A stretch of 53,329 bases of DNA from CAZODA01 sp964578485 (lineage in GTDB: Bacteria; Bacteroidota; Bacteroidia; Bacteroidales; Marinilabiliaceae). The stretch is taken from NCBI GenBank assembly GCA_964578485.1, contig CAZODA010000022.1, positions 1 through 53,329 on the forward strand, in the 5' to 3' direction. Of the stretch, positions 24,607-33,591 are shown piece by piece. Every line of letters begins with the position of its first letter. Within the stretch, counting starts at the first letter, position 1. The position numbers and the translations under genes were made by a program. Below the pieces are notes generated by a model that did no database searches, was not told where the DNA came from, and saw only the letters and a program-made list of their open reading frames with translations.

Positions 24607-25456
24607 CTACGGGCCATATAGTTTTAATAAATCTGTCTTTACCCGAAATGTCTCTACTTAGCGTAGTCCTGATATAACCCTCATTTTCAAACAGTAAACA
24701 AAGATCTTTTCCATAAGCCTGATTTATTTCTAAGTAAATAACACCGTTCGGAAGAAGAGCTTTTTTCCCCCATTTAGCAATTGCTTCATAAAAAATTAAG
24801 GGACTTGAATTGTCAACAAAAAGGGCAGAATGAGGTTCATAATTTAAAACATTAGCCTCCATTACTTCTTTTTCTTTTTGTGTTACATAAGGAGGGTTGG
24901 AGATTATTATGTTATATTTTAATTTTATATCAGGTGGATTTAAAATATCATTTCGCTTAAATGAAATATTTGTGTGATTAAGTTTTGCATTTTCTTGTGC
25001 CAGTTTTAAAGCAGCTTCGCTAATATCCCATGCTTCAATATTAGCTTTTGGCCATTTTTTCTTTAAAGAGATAGCTATACATCCGCTTCCTGTTCCAATA
25101 TCAAGTATATTGCTTTTAAAATTTTCGTGTTCACTTATTATTTTTTCAACCATCTCCTCTGTTTCCGGTCTGGGGATCAATGCTCTTTTGTCGGTTTTAA
25201 TTACATTTCCCAAAAATTCGGTATGACCAATAATATATTGAATTGGTTCATGATTTCGTAAGCGATTTATTGCATTTTCCAAGATGGAAACTTCTCTTTT
25301 GGAGAGCTTTTCTTCATTATTTAAAATTATATCTGTAAGGCTGTAATCTCGCAGGTAATTTAGAAGCAAGAAAGAGAATTGCCTGATTTCTTCATCTGCT
25401 GTATGATTTTTTAAGGCCTCTCTTATTGCTTTTATAAACTCAGAAATCGTTTGCAT
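24599..25456 (-). CDS. prmC: Peptide chain release factor N5-glutamine methyltransferase
   Basis: Methylates the glutamine of the GGQ motif in release factors RF1 and RF2, using SAM. The 285-aa chain has the N-terminal helical substrate-binding domain (with HEPIQYIIGHTEFLG) and then a Rossmann methyltransferase fold. SAM motif I is ILDIGTGSGCIAISLK and the catalytic NPPY is in IISNPPYVTQKE. It overlaps the tail of the acpH-like gene by 8 nt and is divergent from ribD. Confidence 0.95.
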   Translation of the reverse strand: MQTISEFIKAIREALKNHTADEEIRQFSFLLLNYLRDYSLTDIILNNEEKLSKREVSILENAINRLRNHEPIQYIIGHTEFLGNVIKTDKRALIPRPETEEMVEKIISEHENFKSNILDIGTGSGCIAISLKKKWPKANIEAWDISEAALKLAQENAKLNHTNISFKRNDILNPPDIKLKYNIIISNPPYVTQKEKEVMEANVLNYEPHSALFVDNSSPLIFYEAIAKWGKKALLPNGVIYLEINQAYGKDLCLLFENEGYIRTTLSRDISGKDRFIKTIWPVVS

Positions 25457-25674
25457 TTAATTAAAATCACCAAATGTTATTAATTGTTAATTCCTATTGT
25501 AAAAATAAACATTATCTTAGCAAAAAAGAAGCTGTTTAAGCCCCAAAAGTTAATATTAATAGTGGATTAAAAATATTCAGACTGGTTTACCTGATCTTAT
25601 TTTAGTGATTTGCTATTTATGCTATTAGTCGCTTTATCAGCAACTTTTAATTGCCACGAATATACTTCTGGTGA

Positions 25675-26727
25675 ATGAGTTATATAGATAATCGTTATAT
25701 GATGCGTTGCCTTGAGTTGGCACGCCTGGGAATGGGGAAAACATATCCAAACCCTATGGTTGGATCTGTGATAGTTTATAAAGATAAAATAGTGGGAGAA
25801 GGATACCATCAGATTGGCGGAGGCCCACATGCCGAAGTTAATGCTTTATCTTCTGTTACTGATAAAAAAGTCCTCAGCGATTCCGTTTTGTATGTAAATC
25901 TTGAACCTTGTTCCCATTACGGCAAAACTCCTCCCTGCACTAAATTAATTATAGAGAATAAGCTGCCTCGTGTGGTTATTGGATGTAAAGATCCGTTTTT
26001 GGATGTAAACGGTGAGGGAATTCATCAGCTTATTGAAGCAGGAATTGATGTTACTGTTGGTGTCCTTGAAAAGGAGAGTATAGATTTAAACAGGCGCTTC
26101 TTCACTTATCATAATAAAAAGCGTCCCTATATTATTTTAAAATGGGCAGCTACAAGAGATGGTTTTCTTGATATTAATCGTGAAGTAACACAAAATAATC
26201 GTCCCACATGGATCACCAATGAGCATGCTCGTCGTTTGGTTCATTTATGGCGAAGTAGGGAGCAGGCAATATTAGTAGGCTCTGAAACTGCCCTAAAAGA
26301 TAATCCATCATTAACTGTAAGATGCTGGAGCGGTTCTCATCCTTTACGTTTGGTTTTAGACAGAGATGATCGCTTGCCTGAATCTCTTTCATTGTTTAAT
26401 GGCGAAGCTTCCACATTATATTTCACAGGGAAAAATGCAAATAGCAGAAAAAATGCAATAAAAGTTGTTGTATCTGAGGATAAAAATCCTGTAATTGCAA
26501 TACTTGATGAATTATACACCAGGCAGATCCAATCCCTTATTGTTGAAGGTGGAGCTCAATTGCTTCAGGCTTTTATTGATTTGAATTTATGGGATGAAGC
26601 GCGGGTTTTTACAGGTAACAGGTGGTTTAAAGATGGAGTTAAAGCCCCTGTATTTAGGGAACTGCCGCATATGCATGAAAAATTCAGAGATTGTGATTTG
26701 TTGATATACAAAAACACATCAAGATAA
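25675..26727 (+). CDS. ribD: Bifunctional riboflavin biosynthesis protein RibD
   Basis: Carries out the deaminase and reductase steps that follow GTP cyclohydrolase II in riboflavin synthesis. The N-terminal deaminase domain (about 1-150) has the zinc site HAEVNAL (H52, E54) and PCSHYGKTPPC. The C-terminal NADPH-dependent reductase domain begins near RPYIILKWAATRDG and ends with IVEGGAQLLQAFIDLNLWDEARVF. The length, 350 aa, is normal. The cls gene follows 24 nt later on the same strand. Confidence 0.96.
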   Translation: MSYIDNRYMMRCLELARLGMGKTYPNPMVGSVIVYKDKIVGEGYHQIGGGPHAEVNALSSVTDKKVLSDSVLYVNLEPCSHYGKTPPCTKLIIENKLPRVVIGCKDPFLDVNGEGIHQLIEAGIDVTVGVLEKESIDLNRRFFTYHNKKRPYIILKWAATRDGFLDINREVTQNNRPTWITNEHARRLVHLWRSREQAILVGSETALKDNPSLTVRCWSGSHPLRLVLDRDDRLPESLSLFNGEASTLYFTGKNANSRKNAIKVVVSEDKNPVIAILDELYTRQIQSLIVEGGAQLLQAFIDLNLWDEARVFTGNRWFKDGVKAPVFRELPHMHEKFRDCDLLIYKNTSR

Positions 26728-26751
26728 TTACTGAATTGAAATAGAACAACT

Positions 26752-28215
26752 ATGGATACTTTTCAAAACATTATCAACATAATAAATCCTTTGTTATTGG
26801 TGGTGTATGTTATTACTATCATGCTTGTAGTTATATTTACAGTTCTTGAAAATCGCAGTCCTTTAAATACCATTTCCTGGATTTTAGTGTTGATTTTTTT
26901 ACCTGTTATAGGCTTTATTATTTTCATCTTTTTTGGTCAGAATTATAGGAAAGAAAAAATAATAGCAAGGAAAGGACTGCGTAATCATGAATTATTTTCC
27001 AATATTGCACATACTCAGATATTTAAAATCACTGAAGGTGAGATGATTGATCATCCTACACTAAATAAACACAGAAATATTATCACTTTACTTCTCAACA
27101 ACAGCAATGCTGTTGTTACTTCAGGGAACAAAATTAAAATCCTTCATAATGGTGAAGCTACTTTTGACAGTATAATAGAGTCTTTAGAGCAGGCACAAAA
27201 TTTTATTCACCTTGAATATTATATTTTTACCGATGATGAAATAGGGCGCAAAATAATTGAAGTATTAAAGAGGAAGGCAGCTGAAGGTATTGAGGTTCGT
27301 TTAATTGTTGATGATGTAGGCAGTTGGGAGCTTAAAAAGCCATTTTTTGATGAAATGTGGAATGCCGGCATACAAACTTATTCCTTTCTTCAAGTCAGGT
27401 TTCCAAATTTAACAAGTAAAGTTAACTATCGTAATCATCGTAAGATTATTGTTGTTGATGGTCTTATTGGGTTTTTGGGTGGAATTAATATAGCAGATCG
27501 CTATGTCAAAGGAAGTGAAAAGTTAGGCTTTTGGCGTGACACGCATTTAAAGATAGAGGGAAATTCAGTAAATGCTTTGCACACAGTTTTCCTTACCGAT
27601 TGGTATTTTGTGAGTCAGATTGAGCTTCACGACAATAAATATTTTGCTCTGAGAGAACCTATTGGAGAACATATTATGCAGATTGTTGCCAGTGGTCCCG
27701 ATTCTGACTGGCCCGGCATTATGATGGGTATTTTTCATGCTATCTCTTCAGCAGAAAAATCTGTATATATTGCCACCCCTTATTTTATGCCAAGTGAAAG
27801 TGTTTTGCTTGCCTTGAAAACTGTAGCCCTTGGAGGTGTTGATGTTAGGATAATTATCCCTGAGAGAAGTGATGCTATTGTAACGCATCTATCATCAAAA
27901 TCCTTTATTAGTGAAATGCTCGAAGCTGATGTAAAGTTTTATTTTTATCAAAAAGGATTTTTACATTCAAAAACAATAGTTGTTGATGAAAGTATCGCAA
28001 TAATTGGATCTGCCAATATGGATTTTAGAAGTTTTGAGCAAAACTTTGAAATTACAGCATTTATTTATGATGAGGAAATCGCAACTGAAATGAAGGATTC
28101 TTTTATGGATGATATTAAAAATAGTTGCTTAATTGATATTGCCGGCTGGCGAAGCCGCTCAAAGGTTGAAAAAATCAAAGAGTCCTTTGCGAGATTAATG
28201 AGTCCCTTATTATAA
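26752..28215 (+). CDS. cls: Cardiolipin synthase
   Basis: Joins two phosphatidylglycerol molecules to cardiolipin in the inner membrane. The 487-aa chain has two N-terminal membrane helices (about 10-32 and 40-62), then two phospholipase D half-sites. The HKD motifs are H229 in NHRKIIVVDG and H405 in LHSKTIVVDE, each followed by the usual Gly/Ser-Asn blocks (GGINIADRY, GSANMDFRSFEQNFE). It may be co-transcribed with ribD. Two more phospholipid genes, cdsA and psd, lie at 36.8-38.3 kb. Confidence 0.95.
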   Translation: MDTFQNIINIINPLLLVVYVITIMLVVIFTVLENRSPLNTISWILVLIFLPVIGFIIFIFFGQNYRKEKIIARKGLRNHELFSNIAHTQIFKITEGEMIDHPTLNKHRNIITLLLNNSNAVVTSGNKIKILHNGEATFDSIIESLEQAQNFIHLEYYIFTDDEIGRKIIEVLKRKAAEGIEVRLIVDDVGSWELKKPFFDEMWNAGIQTYSFLQVRFPNLTSKVNYRNHRKIIVVDGLIGFLGGINIADRYVKGSEKLGFWRDTHLKIEGNSVNALHTVFLTDWYFVSQIELHDNKYFALREPIGEHIMQIVASGPDSDWPGIMMGIFHAISSAEKSVYIATPYFMPSESVLLALKTVALGGVDVRIIIPERSDAIVTHLSSKSFISEMLEADVKFYFYQKGFLHSKTIVVDESIAIIGSANMDFRSFEQNFEITAFIYDEEIATEMKDSFMDDIKNSCLIDIAGWRSRSKVEKIKESFARLMSPLL

Positions 28216-28438
28216 AGTGATCAAATATATTAGATACAATTAATATTGCGTTTTAGTTTACAGCAGCTTACAGATATTGGGAAAGAATTTTCGTAAAGCA
28301 TAATAAATGACAAAATTATTTAATAATAAAAAAAATATTTCCTAAGTTTAGTCCTGATTATTTAGAGTTATTATTTTTTTATTTTTGCTGGTAAATGTGC
28401 CAGGTCGTTTAACTCAGCAATATAATGAAATATTGTTT

Positions 28439-28471
28439 TTTGCTGTTATCAACAGTATATTGTTTATCTTG
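28439..28471 (+). promoter_or_regulatory. Candidate promoter of the 28.5-36.8 kb operon
   Basis: TTTG at 28439-28442 and TATCTTGA at 28464-28471 are separated by 21 nt, close to the TTTG/TAnnTTTG consensus with two mismatches in the -7 box. Transcription would begin near 28477, about 47 nt before the first gene. The remaining 308-nt gap after cls shows no gene. Confidence 0.45.
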
Positions 28472-28523
28472 AAACGATAAAAATCCTGTTCGAGGTAAAT
28501 TTTATTAATTAAACTTTCATAAG

Positions 28524-30212
28524 ATGGGTAGAGTCAGGTTGTCTTTTACGGTTTTTTTATTGCTGCTTGTGAGAGTCTGCATATATGCCCAAGATCCGCC
28601 CATGGCAAGATTGATATCGGAAGATTTTAGCGTGTGCAAGGGTGAAAATGTGCCTTTGTCATTTGAGTTTCATGGTGAAAAACCTTTTGATTTTATTCTT
28701 TTATTTGAAAATGAAGAAACTGGTGCTTTACTTGTAGAACAAGAGTTTAAAGGCAGGTATCCCCTTGATGTTTTGTTTGATGAAGGATATACTATAGATT
28801 TTGAAGTTCATAAAGTGAGGGTAACCTTGAAGCGTGTTAAAGAAAAGGATGGTGTGTGGAATGAGAATGTTGAAGGCAGTACTTTGATAACAATTTATAA
28901 TATGCCTGAGCCTTCTGCCGGTGATCCTATAGAGGAATGTGGTTATTCTGTAATTTTGAGTGCTGTACCTGATGCTAAGAGCATTGATTATTATTGGGAA
29001 GATGTTGATGGTGCTTATTTTAATGAGTCTGACAATCCCAATGCTGTTTTTTCTGTTGATGATGATGGCACTTATGAGCTTACTTTTGTTCAGGTAAATG
29101 GATTTCATGAATCGGGAGAGCCTGTTTGTGAAGCAAAGAGCACTGTTGAAGTTAACTTAAAGGGAGCTCCATCGGGTCGTATTTCAACAGAATCAGAAGT
29201 CTGTGGCGAAGGGGAAGTTGAAATTTTAATTAGTGAATTAAGCGGATATTCTCCGTGGGATTATGAATATAGCGATGGTGTTGAGGTGTTTTCTGTTGAA
29301 GGCCGTACAATAGATTCTGAAGTTTTTAGTCATTTCGTAGAGGGTGAAAAAGTGTTTTCCTTACTTTCTATTACTGATAAAAATGGCTGCTCAGCTTCAG
29401 AGGAAAGAATTATGGGTGAGGCTTTCATAGCTGATTTAACTCCTGTTGTTGATGCAGGCAATGACCAATCAGTATGTGGCTTATCCCTTACTTTGGATGC
29501 TGTAGGCAGTCCCGGTATTGGACATTGGTCGGGTTCGGCAGATATTAATTTTTCAGATATTAACTCAGGTAAAAGCCGGGTTGAATCTACTAATTATGGG
29601 GCTCATACTTTAACTTGGACAGTAATAAACAAAGGATGGTGTGAAGCCTATGATGAGATAGATGTTACTTTTTATGAGGAAATTGACAGGGAGAATGTTA
29701 GTGCAGGGTCTGATATGGTGCTTTATCATAAATTTGATGTAAACTTATCAGCTGAGGAGCCTTTGGTTGGAACAGGGAAATGGTCGCTGATTTCAGGGCT
29801 TGGCAGCCTTTCATCCGGCGACAGTAGATTTGCTAATATATCAGGCCTTACTTTTGGTCTATGTACTTTACGTTGGACAGTGAGCAACGGTGTATGTCCC
29901 GAAGTTTATGATGAGCTTACCATAGAAGTTAAAGGTTTGAAACATCCTACTGGATTTTCACCCAATGATATTCCGGATGGGTTTAATGATAAATTTATAA
30001 TATTAGGAGCAGCTAATGTTGAGAACAATAAGTTGATGGTTTTCAACAAGTCGGGTGAAGTTGTTTTTCAAAAATCAGATTATGGCAGTAACGATCATTG
30101 GTGGGACGGAACCGACAGTCGAGGTAATCCTCTTCCTGAGGATACCTATTATTTTACATTTTCAGGAAATGGAATTAAAACTATTCGGGACTTTCTGGTA
30201 ATTAAAAGATGA
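28524..30212 (+). CDS. T9SS type B (gliding motility-associated C-terminal domain) surface protein
   Basis: 562 aa with a signal peptide (LSFTVFLLLLVRVCIYAQ). The C-terminus from about residue 473 (HPTGFSPNDIPDGFNDKF...WWDGTDSRGNPLPEDTYYFTF) is the CHU_C/type B sorting domain that sends proteins through T9SS to the surface. The middle is a series of Ig/PKD-like beta modules. Paired cysteines lie in each (for example ECGYSVILSAVPDAKS, VCGEGEVEILIS, SVCGLSLTLDAVGSPGIGHWSG), and the ratio of acidic to basic residues is high. It is likely an adhesin or structural fibre. It is the first gene of a tight operon and is followed 4 nt later by its probable PorP/SprF partner. Confidence 0.9.
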   Translation: MGRVRLSFTVFLLLLVRVCIYAQDPPMARLISEDFSVCKGENVPLSFEFHGEKPFDFILLFENEETGALLVEQEFKGRYPLDVLFDEGYTIDFEVHKVRVTLKRVKEKDGVWNENVEGSTLITIYNMPEPSAGDPIEECGYSVILSAVPDAKSIDYYWEDVDGAYFNESDNPNAVFSVDDDGTYELTFVQVNGFHESGEPVCEAKSTVEVNLKGAPSGRISTESEVCGEGEVEILISELSGYSPWDYEYSDGVEVFSVEGRTIDSEVFSHFVEGEKVFSLLSITDKNGCSASEERIMGEAFIADLTPVVDAGNDQSVCGLSLTLDAVGSPGIGHWSGSADINFSDINSGKSRVESTNYGAHTLTWTVINKGWCEAYDEIDVTFYEEIDRENVSAGSDMVLYHKFDVNLSAEEPLVGTGKWSLISGLGSLSSGDSRFANISGLTFGLCTLRWTVSNGVCPEVYDELTIEVKGLKHPTGFSPNDIPDGFNDKFIILGAANVENNKLMVFNKSGEVVFQKSDYGSNDHWWDGTDSRGNPLPEDTYYFTFSGNGIKTIRDFLVIKR

Positions 30213-30216
30213 GTTT

Positions 30217-31128
30217 ATGAAGTTTAGCTTTATTTTAAGCCTGTTGATTTTTGTTTTTTCTCTGCCGGGATTTTCGCAGAAACAAATTGTTGCCAGCCAA
30301 TATATGCATAATCAGTATTCTATTAATCCTGCTTTTGCCGGCTCACGTGAAGTTATGACAGTATTTGCCGGCTATAGGAAACAATGGACAGGTTTGCCAC
30401 GCTCTCCACATTTGCAATATTTTACTGCTCATACGCCATTAAAAAATGAGAATATTGCTTTTGGCTTATCTTTCTATAACGAACAGTTTCCCGTAGTTCG
30501 TAATTCAGGATTTTCAGCAACCTACGCATATAGGGTGAAGCTTAATGATGATAGCCGATTGGCTTTTGGTATAAGTGGAGGCTTTGTTTTTTCAAATATA
30601 AAATGGAGTAATATTGACCTTATTGATCCTAATGATCCTTCCTTTGGAAATAATGAAACTGAAACAGATCCTCAGTTAGGTTTTGGAATTGCTTGGTATA
30701 AAGACAGGTTTTTTGCCGGCTTTTCTATTTCTGATATGTTCTATAAAAATCCCTTTAACAAAGAATCTCCTTTTTTTGAACCCAAAAAAACAGATTATCT
30801 TATAACAGCCGGTTATCTTTACGATGTAAATCCAAATGTATCTCTTCAGCCTTCTGCTCTTTTAAAGTTTAATCCTGATAATACTTCTTTGCTGGATATT
30901 TCGGGTATAGTTATTTTACGACAATTTATTTCTGCAGGTATCACTTATAGGTCAAATAACGAAATTATTGCTATGGTAAGCTGGCTTGTAAGCCCCCAAC
31001 TTAGGTTTTCCTATAGTTATGATTATCCTACAGGTAAATTGAGTAATTTAAATAGCGGAAGTCATGAGCTGTCTTTACAATTTGACTTTGGGTACAAAAT
31101 TTCAACAGTTAGTCCGAAGTTTTTTTAA
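30217..31128 (+). CDS. PorP/SprF family type IX secretion membrane protein
   Basis: Outer-membrane barrel of the PorP/SprF family, 303 aa. The signal peptide ends in FSQ and is followed by the family hallmark QYMHNQYSINPAFAGSREVMTVFAGYRKQWTG. The rest alternates polar and aromatic residues like beta-strands and ends in KFF. Members are typically encoded next to a type B-tailed surface protein and are needed to export or anchor that partner, as with SprF/SprB in Flavobacterium. Here the partner is the gene 4 nt upstream. Confidence 0.94.
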   Translation: MKFSFILSLLIFVFSLPGFSQKQIVASQYMHNQYSINPAFAGSREVMTVFAGYRKQWTGLPRSPHLQYFTAHTPLKNENIAFGLSFYNEQFPVVRNSGFSATYAYRVKLNDDSRLAFGISGGFVFSNIKWSNIDLIDPNDPSFGNNETETDPQLGFGIAWYKDRFFAGFSISDMFYKNPFNKESPFFEPKKTDYLITAGYLYDVNPNVSLQPSALLKFNPDNTSLLDISGIVILRQFISAGITYRSNNEIIAMVSWLVSPQLRFSYSYDYPTGKLSNLNSGSHELSLQFDFGYKISTVSPKFF

Positions 31129-31140
31129 AGATTATTAGAT

Positions 31141-32589
31141 ATGAGAAACATCTACTGTACTGAATTTTTTTATAGGATCATCACCCTGATACGAAAGTAT
31201 ATAATCTATATTATTTGCTTTACCTTCCTTTTCACATCTTATCCGCTTTCGCTTCAAAGTCAAGAAATTGTTACAGAAAAATTAAGGATAAATTCGGGTT
31301 CTTCTAATGAACTAGCCCCTTTTGTACATGATTCAGTTCTTTATTTTGTTTCTAATAGGAAGAGTTCAGTTTTAGTAAATATTTTCAATCAGGATAATGA
31401 ACATCTTTATAAATTATATAGATCAAAAATTTATAATGATGGGAAAATAGGAAGAGCTGAACAGGTGAATTTATTATCAAGTCGTTCTTTAACAATTGGT
31501 CCTTCTGTTATTTCATCTGATGGGGACTTTCTTTTGTCAACTTTAAATAGAACTTTTTCTTTACGGAATGCTCGATTAACTGCAGATTTAAATTTATTGG
31601 GTATTTATCAGTTTAATCGTGATGGCAATACTTGGGGAGATCCTCTGCCTATGCCTTTGATGATAGAAGGATATTCAGTGGGACAACCTTCTTTGTCGCC
31701 CGATGGTAAGATGTTGTTTTTTGTATCAGATAAGCCCGGTGGCTTTGGTGATACTGATATTTATGTTAGTGAAAAGGGTGAAGATGGGTGGGAAGAGCCC
31801 CAAAATCTTGGGCCACTTATAAATTCTTCCGGCAGTGAGTTATTTCCTTTTTTTCACCCATCGGGAAAGTTGTATTTTTCTTCTAACGGGCATGAAGGCT
31901 TTGGTGGCTTTGATATTTTTTATTCTATTTATGACGATGGATGGACCGAACCTGTCTTATTGAGAGAACCAATAAATTCTTCCTCTGATGATTACAGTTG
32001 TTTTATGTTTGATGATGAACTTTCGGGTTTTTTTGCGAGTAACAGGGATGGGGTAGATGATATTTTTCATTTTAAATATGAGATAGAGTTTTGCCCCTCT
32101 CCTAATGAAGTTGTTGAAGATATATATTGTTTTACTTTTTTTGAAGACAGTGGCTTGGATACTGATACTATTCCTTTAGATTATCAGTGGGAATTTAGTG
32201 ATGGTGGAAAAGAATTTGGAATTGAAGTTGATCATTGTTTTCCGGGACCCGGATATTATGAAGTTTTTCTTCATGCTGTTGATTCTGTAACAGGTGATTT
32301 TCAATATGCTGTTGCAGAATATGAATTGGAACTTGAAGAAACAAAACAGGTATATTTTTCATTGCCCGACACAGTCAAGCTAGGAGAGCCTGTGTCAATT
32401 ACTGCCTCCCTTTCAGGCTATGGTGAAGTAGGTGATGTGGAGTATTTTTGGGAATTAAATGATGGAGAAAAGGTAAAAGGTGTAACAATTCAGCATATTT
32501 TTCGAACAAAGGGTATATATAGGGTTTGTTGTGAAGCAATATGGGATGAGGGTAAAATATGCTCTTATCGCATGGTGATGATTGAATAA
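31141..32589 (+). CDS. Exported PD40 beta-propeller and PKD-domain protein
   Basis: 482 aa with an N-terminal hydrophobic export segment (about 15-38, IIYIICFTFLFTSYPLSLQSQ). PD40/WD40-like propeller blades fill about 40-300, for example PSLSPDGKMLFFVSDKPGGFGDTDIY and FHPSGKLYFSSNGHEGFGGFDIFYS. Two PKD-like modules follow: about 340-395 (DYQWEFSDGG...HCFPGPGYYEVFLHAVDS) and 410-482 (YFWELNDGE...HIFRTKGIYRVCCEA). Proteins with this propeller next to PorP/SprF usually end in an OmpA peptidoglycan-binding domain, as in PorE-like proteins. None is present here. It may bind the surface protein or the barrel, but that is inferred. Confidence 0.85.
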   Translation: MRNIYCTEFFYRIITLIRKYIIYIICFTFLFTSYPLSLQSQEIVTEKLRINSGSSNELAPFVHDSVLYFVSNRKSSVLVNIFNQDNEHLYKLYRSKIYNDGKIGRAEQVNLLSSRSLTIGPSVISSDGDFLLSTLNRTFSLRNARLTADLNLLGIYQFNRDGNTWGDPLPMPLMIEGYSVGQPSLSPDGKMLFFVSDKPGGFGDTDIYVSEKGEDGWEEPQNLGPLINSSGSELFPFFHPSGKLYFSSNGHEGFGGFDIFYSIYDDGWTEPVLLREPINSSSDDYSCFMFDDELSGFFASNRDGVDDIFHFKYEIEFCPSPNEVVEDIYCFTFFEDSGLDTDTIPLDYQWEFSDGGKEFGIEVDHCFPGPGYYEVFLHAVDSVTGDFQYAVAEYELELEETKQVYFSLPDTVKLGEPVSITASLSGYGEVGDVEYFWELNDGEKVKGVTIQHIFRTKGIYRVCCEAIWDEGKICSYRMVMIE

Positions 32590-32607
32590 TTTTTTTGTGC
32601 TTGAGAC

Positions 32608-33591
32608 ATGTATTTTAAATTTAGAGTTTTTTTTTGGGTGCTTTTGTTCTTTGCCGGTGTTTCGCTTTTTGCACAACCTGTGCCGGCTGTTGATGAAAAT
32701 ATTCATGCCTTGGTTACCTTTGGTAAAGAATGTGAGACCTCATGGGGTGATGATGATTTTATTCAAATTGTTTTTTTCTCAATTCCTGAATCATTCCAGG
32801 ATCCTGTTTTTATACGGGTTTTTGATCCTGATGTAGGTGGAGAGTTAGATGAGCAGAATGATGAATGGGATACCCGCACGAATTTTTCTGTTTATGGTGG
32901 TGAAGGTGCATGTTCCAATGAAGATGCAAGGCGAATATTACGTGATGGTAACTACCGAAGTGGGACTATGTTGGCTTCCAGAACTTTTGGTTCTGAGTCG
33001 CGTTGGGATGGGCAATGGTTTACTTTTGGGCCTTTTAACCCTTCTGAAGGGGAGTTGTTGCCCGAATATGGAGGAAATATTTTCAAATTAGTGGTTGAAG
33101 GTTTGGAAGGTGATGATGGAAATTTATACCGTTTATTTTTAAGTACTTCGGCTAATCAAAACAGTCCTATTGAAGGCGCCTTTGCTTTTTATTTTAAATA
33201 TAAATTCCGTTTACACGATAATTCCAATGAAGTTTCTCATATATATCCATATATTGATGACAGGGTTATAGCGATAAAACAAAGTAATTTCGATTGGGAT
33301 GATGATGGAATCTTGCGTATAATATCACCTTCTAAGAATGGTGAGCTTATGGCTGTTTCGGGTGATGATAATTGGGCATCCAGCACTCATGAAATAACAG
33401 CTGATGACATAAACAGTTCTTTGGATTTACAGATGATCAAAGATCCTAATCGGCACATGAAAAATAATAATGTTGTAATTTATCTTGAGAACCAGTATGG
33501 AGAATTGATGCCATTTTATAGTATTCCAATTGGTGGTATTCCAAGATATAAATATAAAATAGGTATAAAACCTAAAGCTCCGGTACGATGA
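32608..33591 (+). CDS. Unrecognised exported protein of the adhesin operon
   Basis: 327 aa, family not recognised. The signal peptide MYFKFRVFFWVLLFFAGVSLFAQ is followed by a predicted all-beta, acidic, aromatic-rich chain. Notable stretches are GKECETSWGDDDFIQIVFFSIPE, RVFDPDVGGELDEQNDEWDT and WDGQWFTFGPFNPSEGE. Two cysteines (in KECET and EGACS) might form a disulfide. There is no T9SS tail, lipobox or OmpA domain. It starts 18 nt after the PD40-PKD gene and its stop overlaps the start of the next gene (ATGA), so it is translationally coupled to the signalling protein downstream. Confidence 0.8.
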   Translation: MYFKFRVFFWVLLFFAGVSLFAQPVPAVDENIHALVTFGKECETSWGDDDFIQIVFFSIPESFQDPVFIRVFDPDVGGELDEQNDEWDTRTNFSVYGGEGACSNEDARRILRDGNYRSGTMLASRTFGSESRWDGQWFTFGPFNPSEGELLPEYGGNIFKLVVEGLEGDDGNLYRLFLSTSANQNSPIEGAFAFYFKYKFRLHDNSNEVSHIYPYIDDRVIAIKQSNFDWDDDGILRIISPSKNGELMAVSGDDNWASSTHEITADDINSSLDLQMIKDPNRHMKNNNVVIYLENQYGELMPFYSIPIGGIPRYKYKIGIKPKAPVR

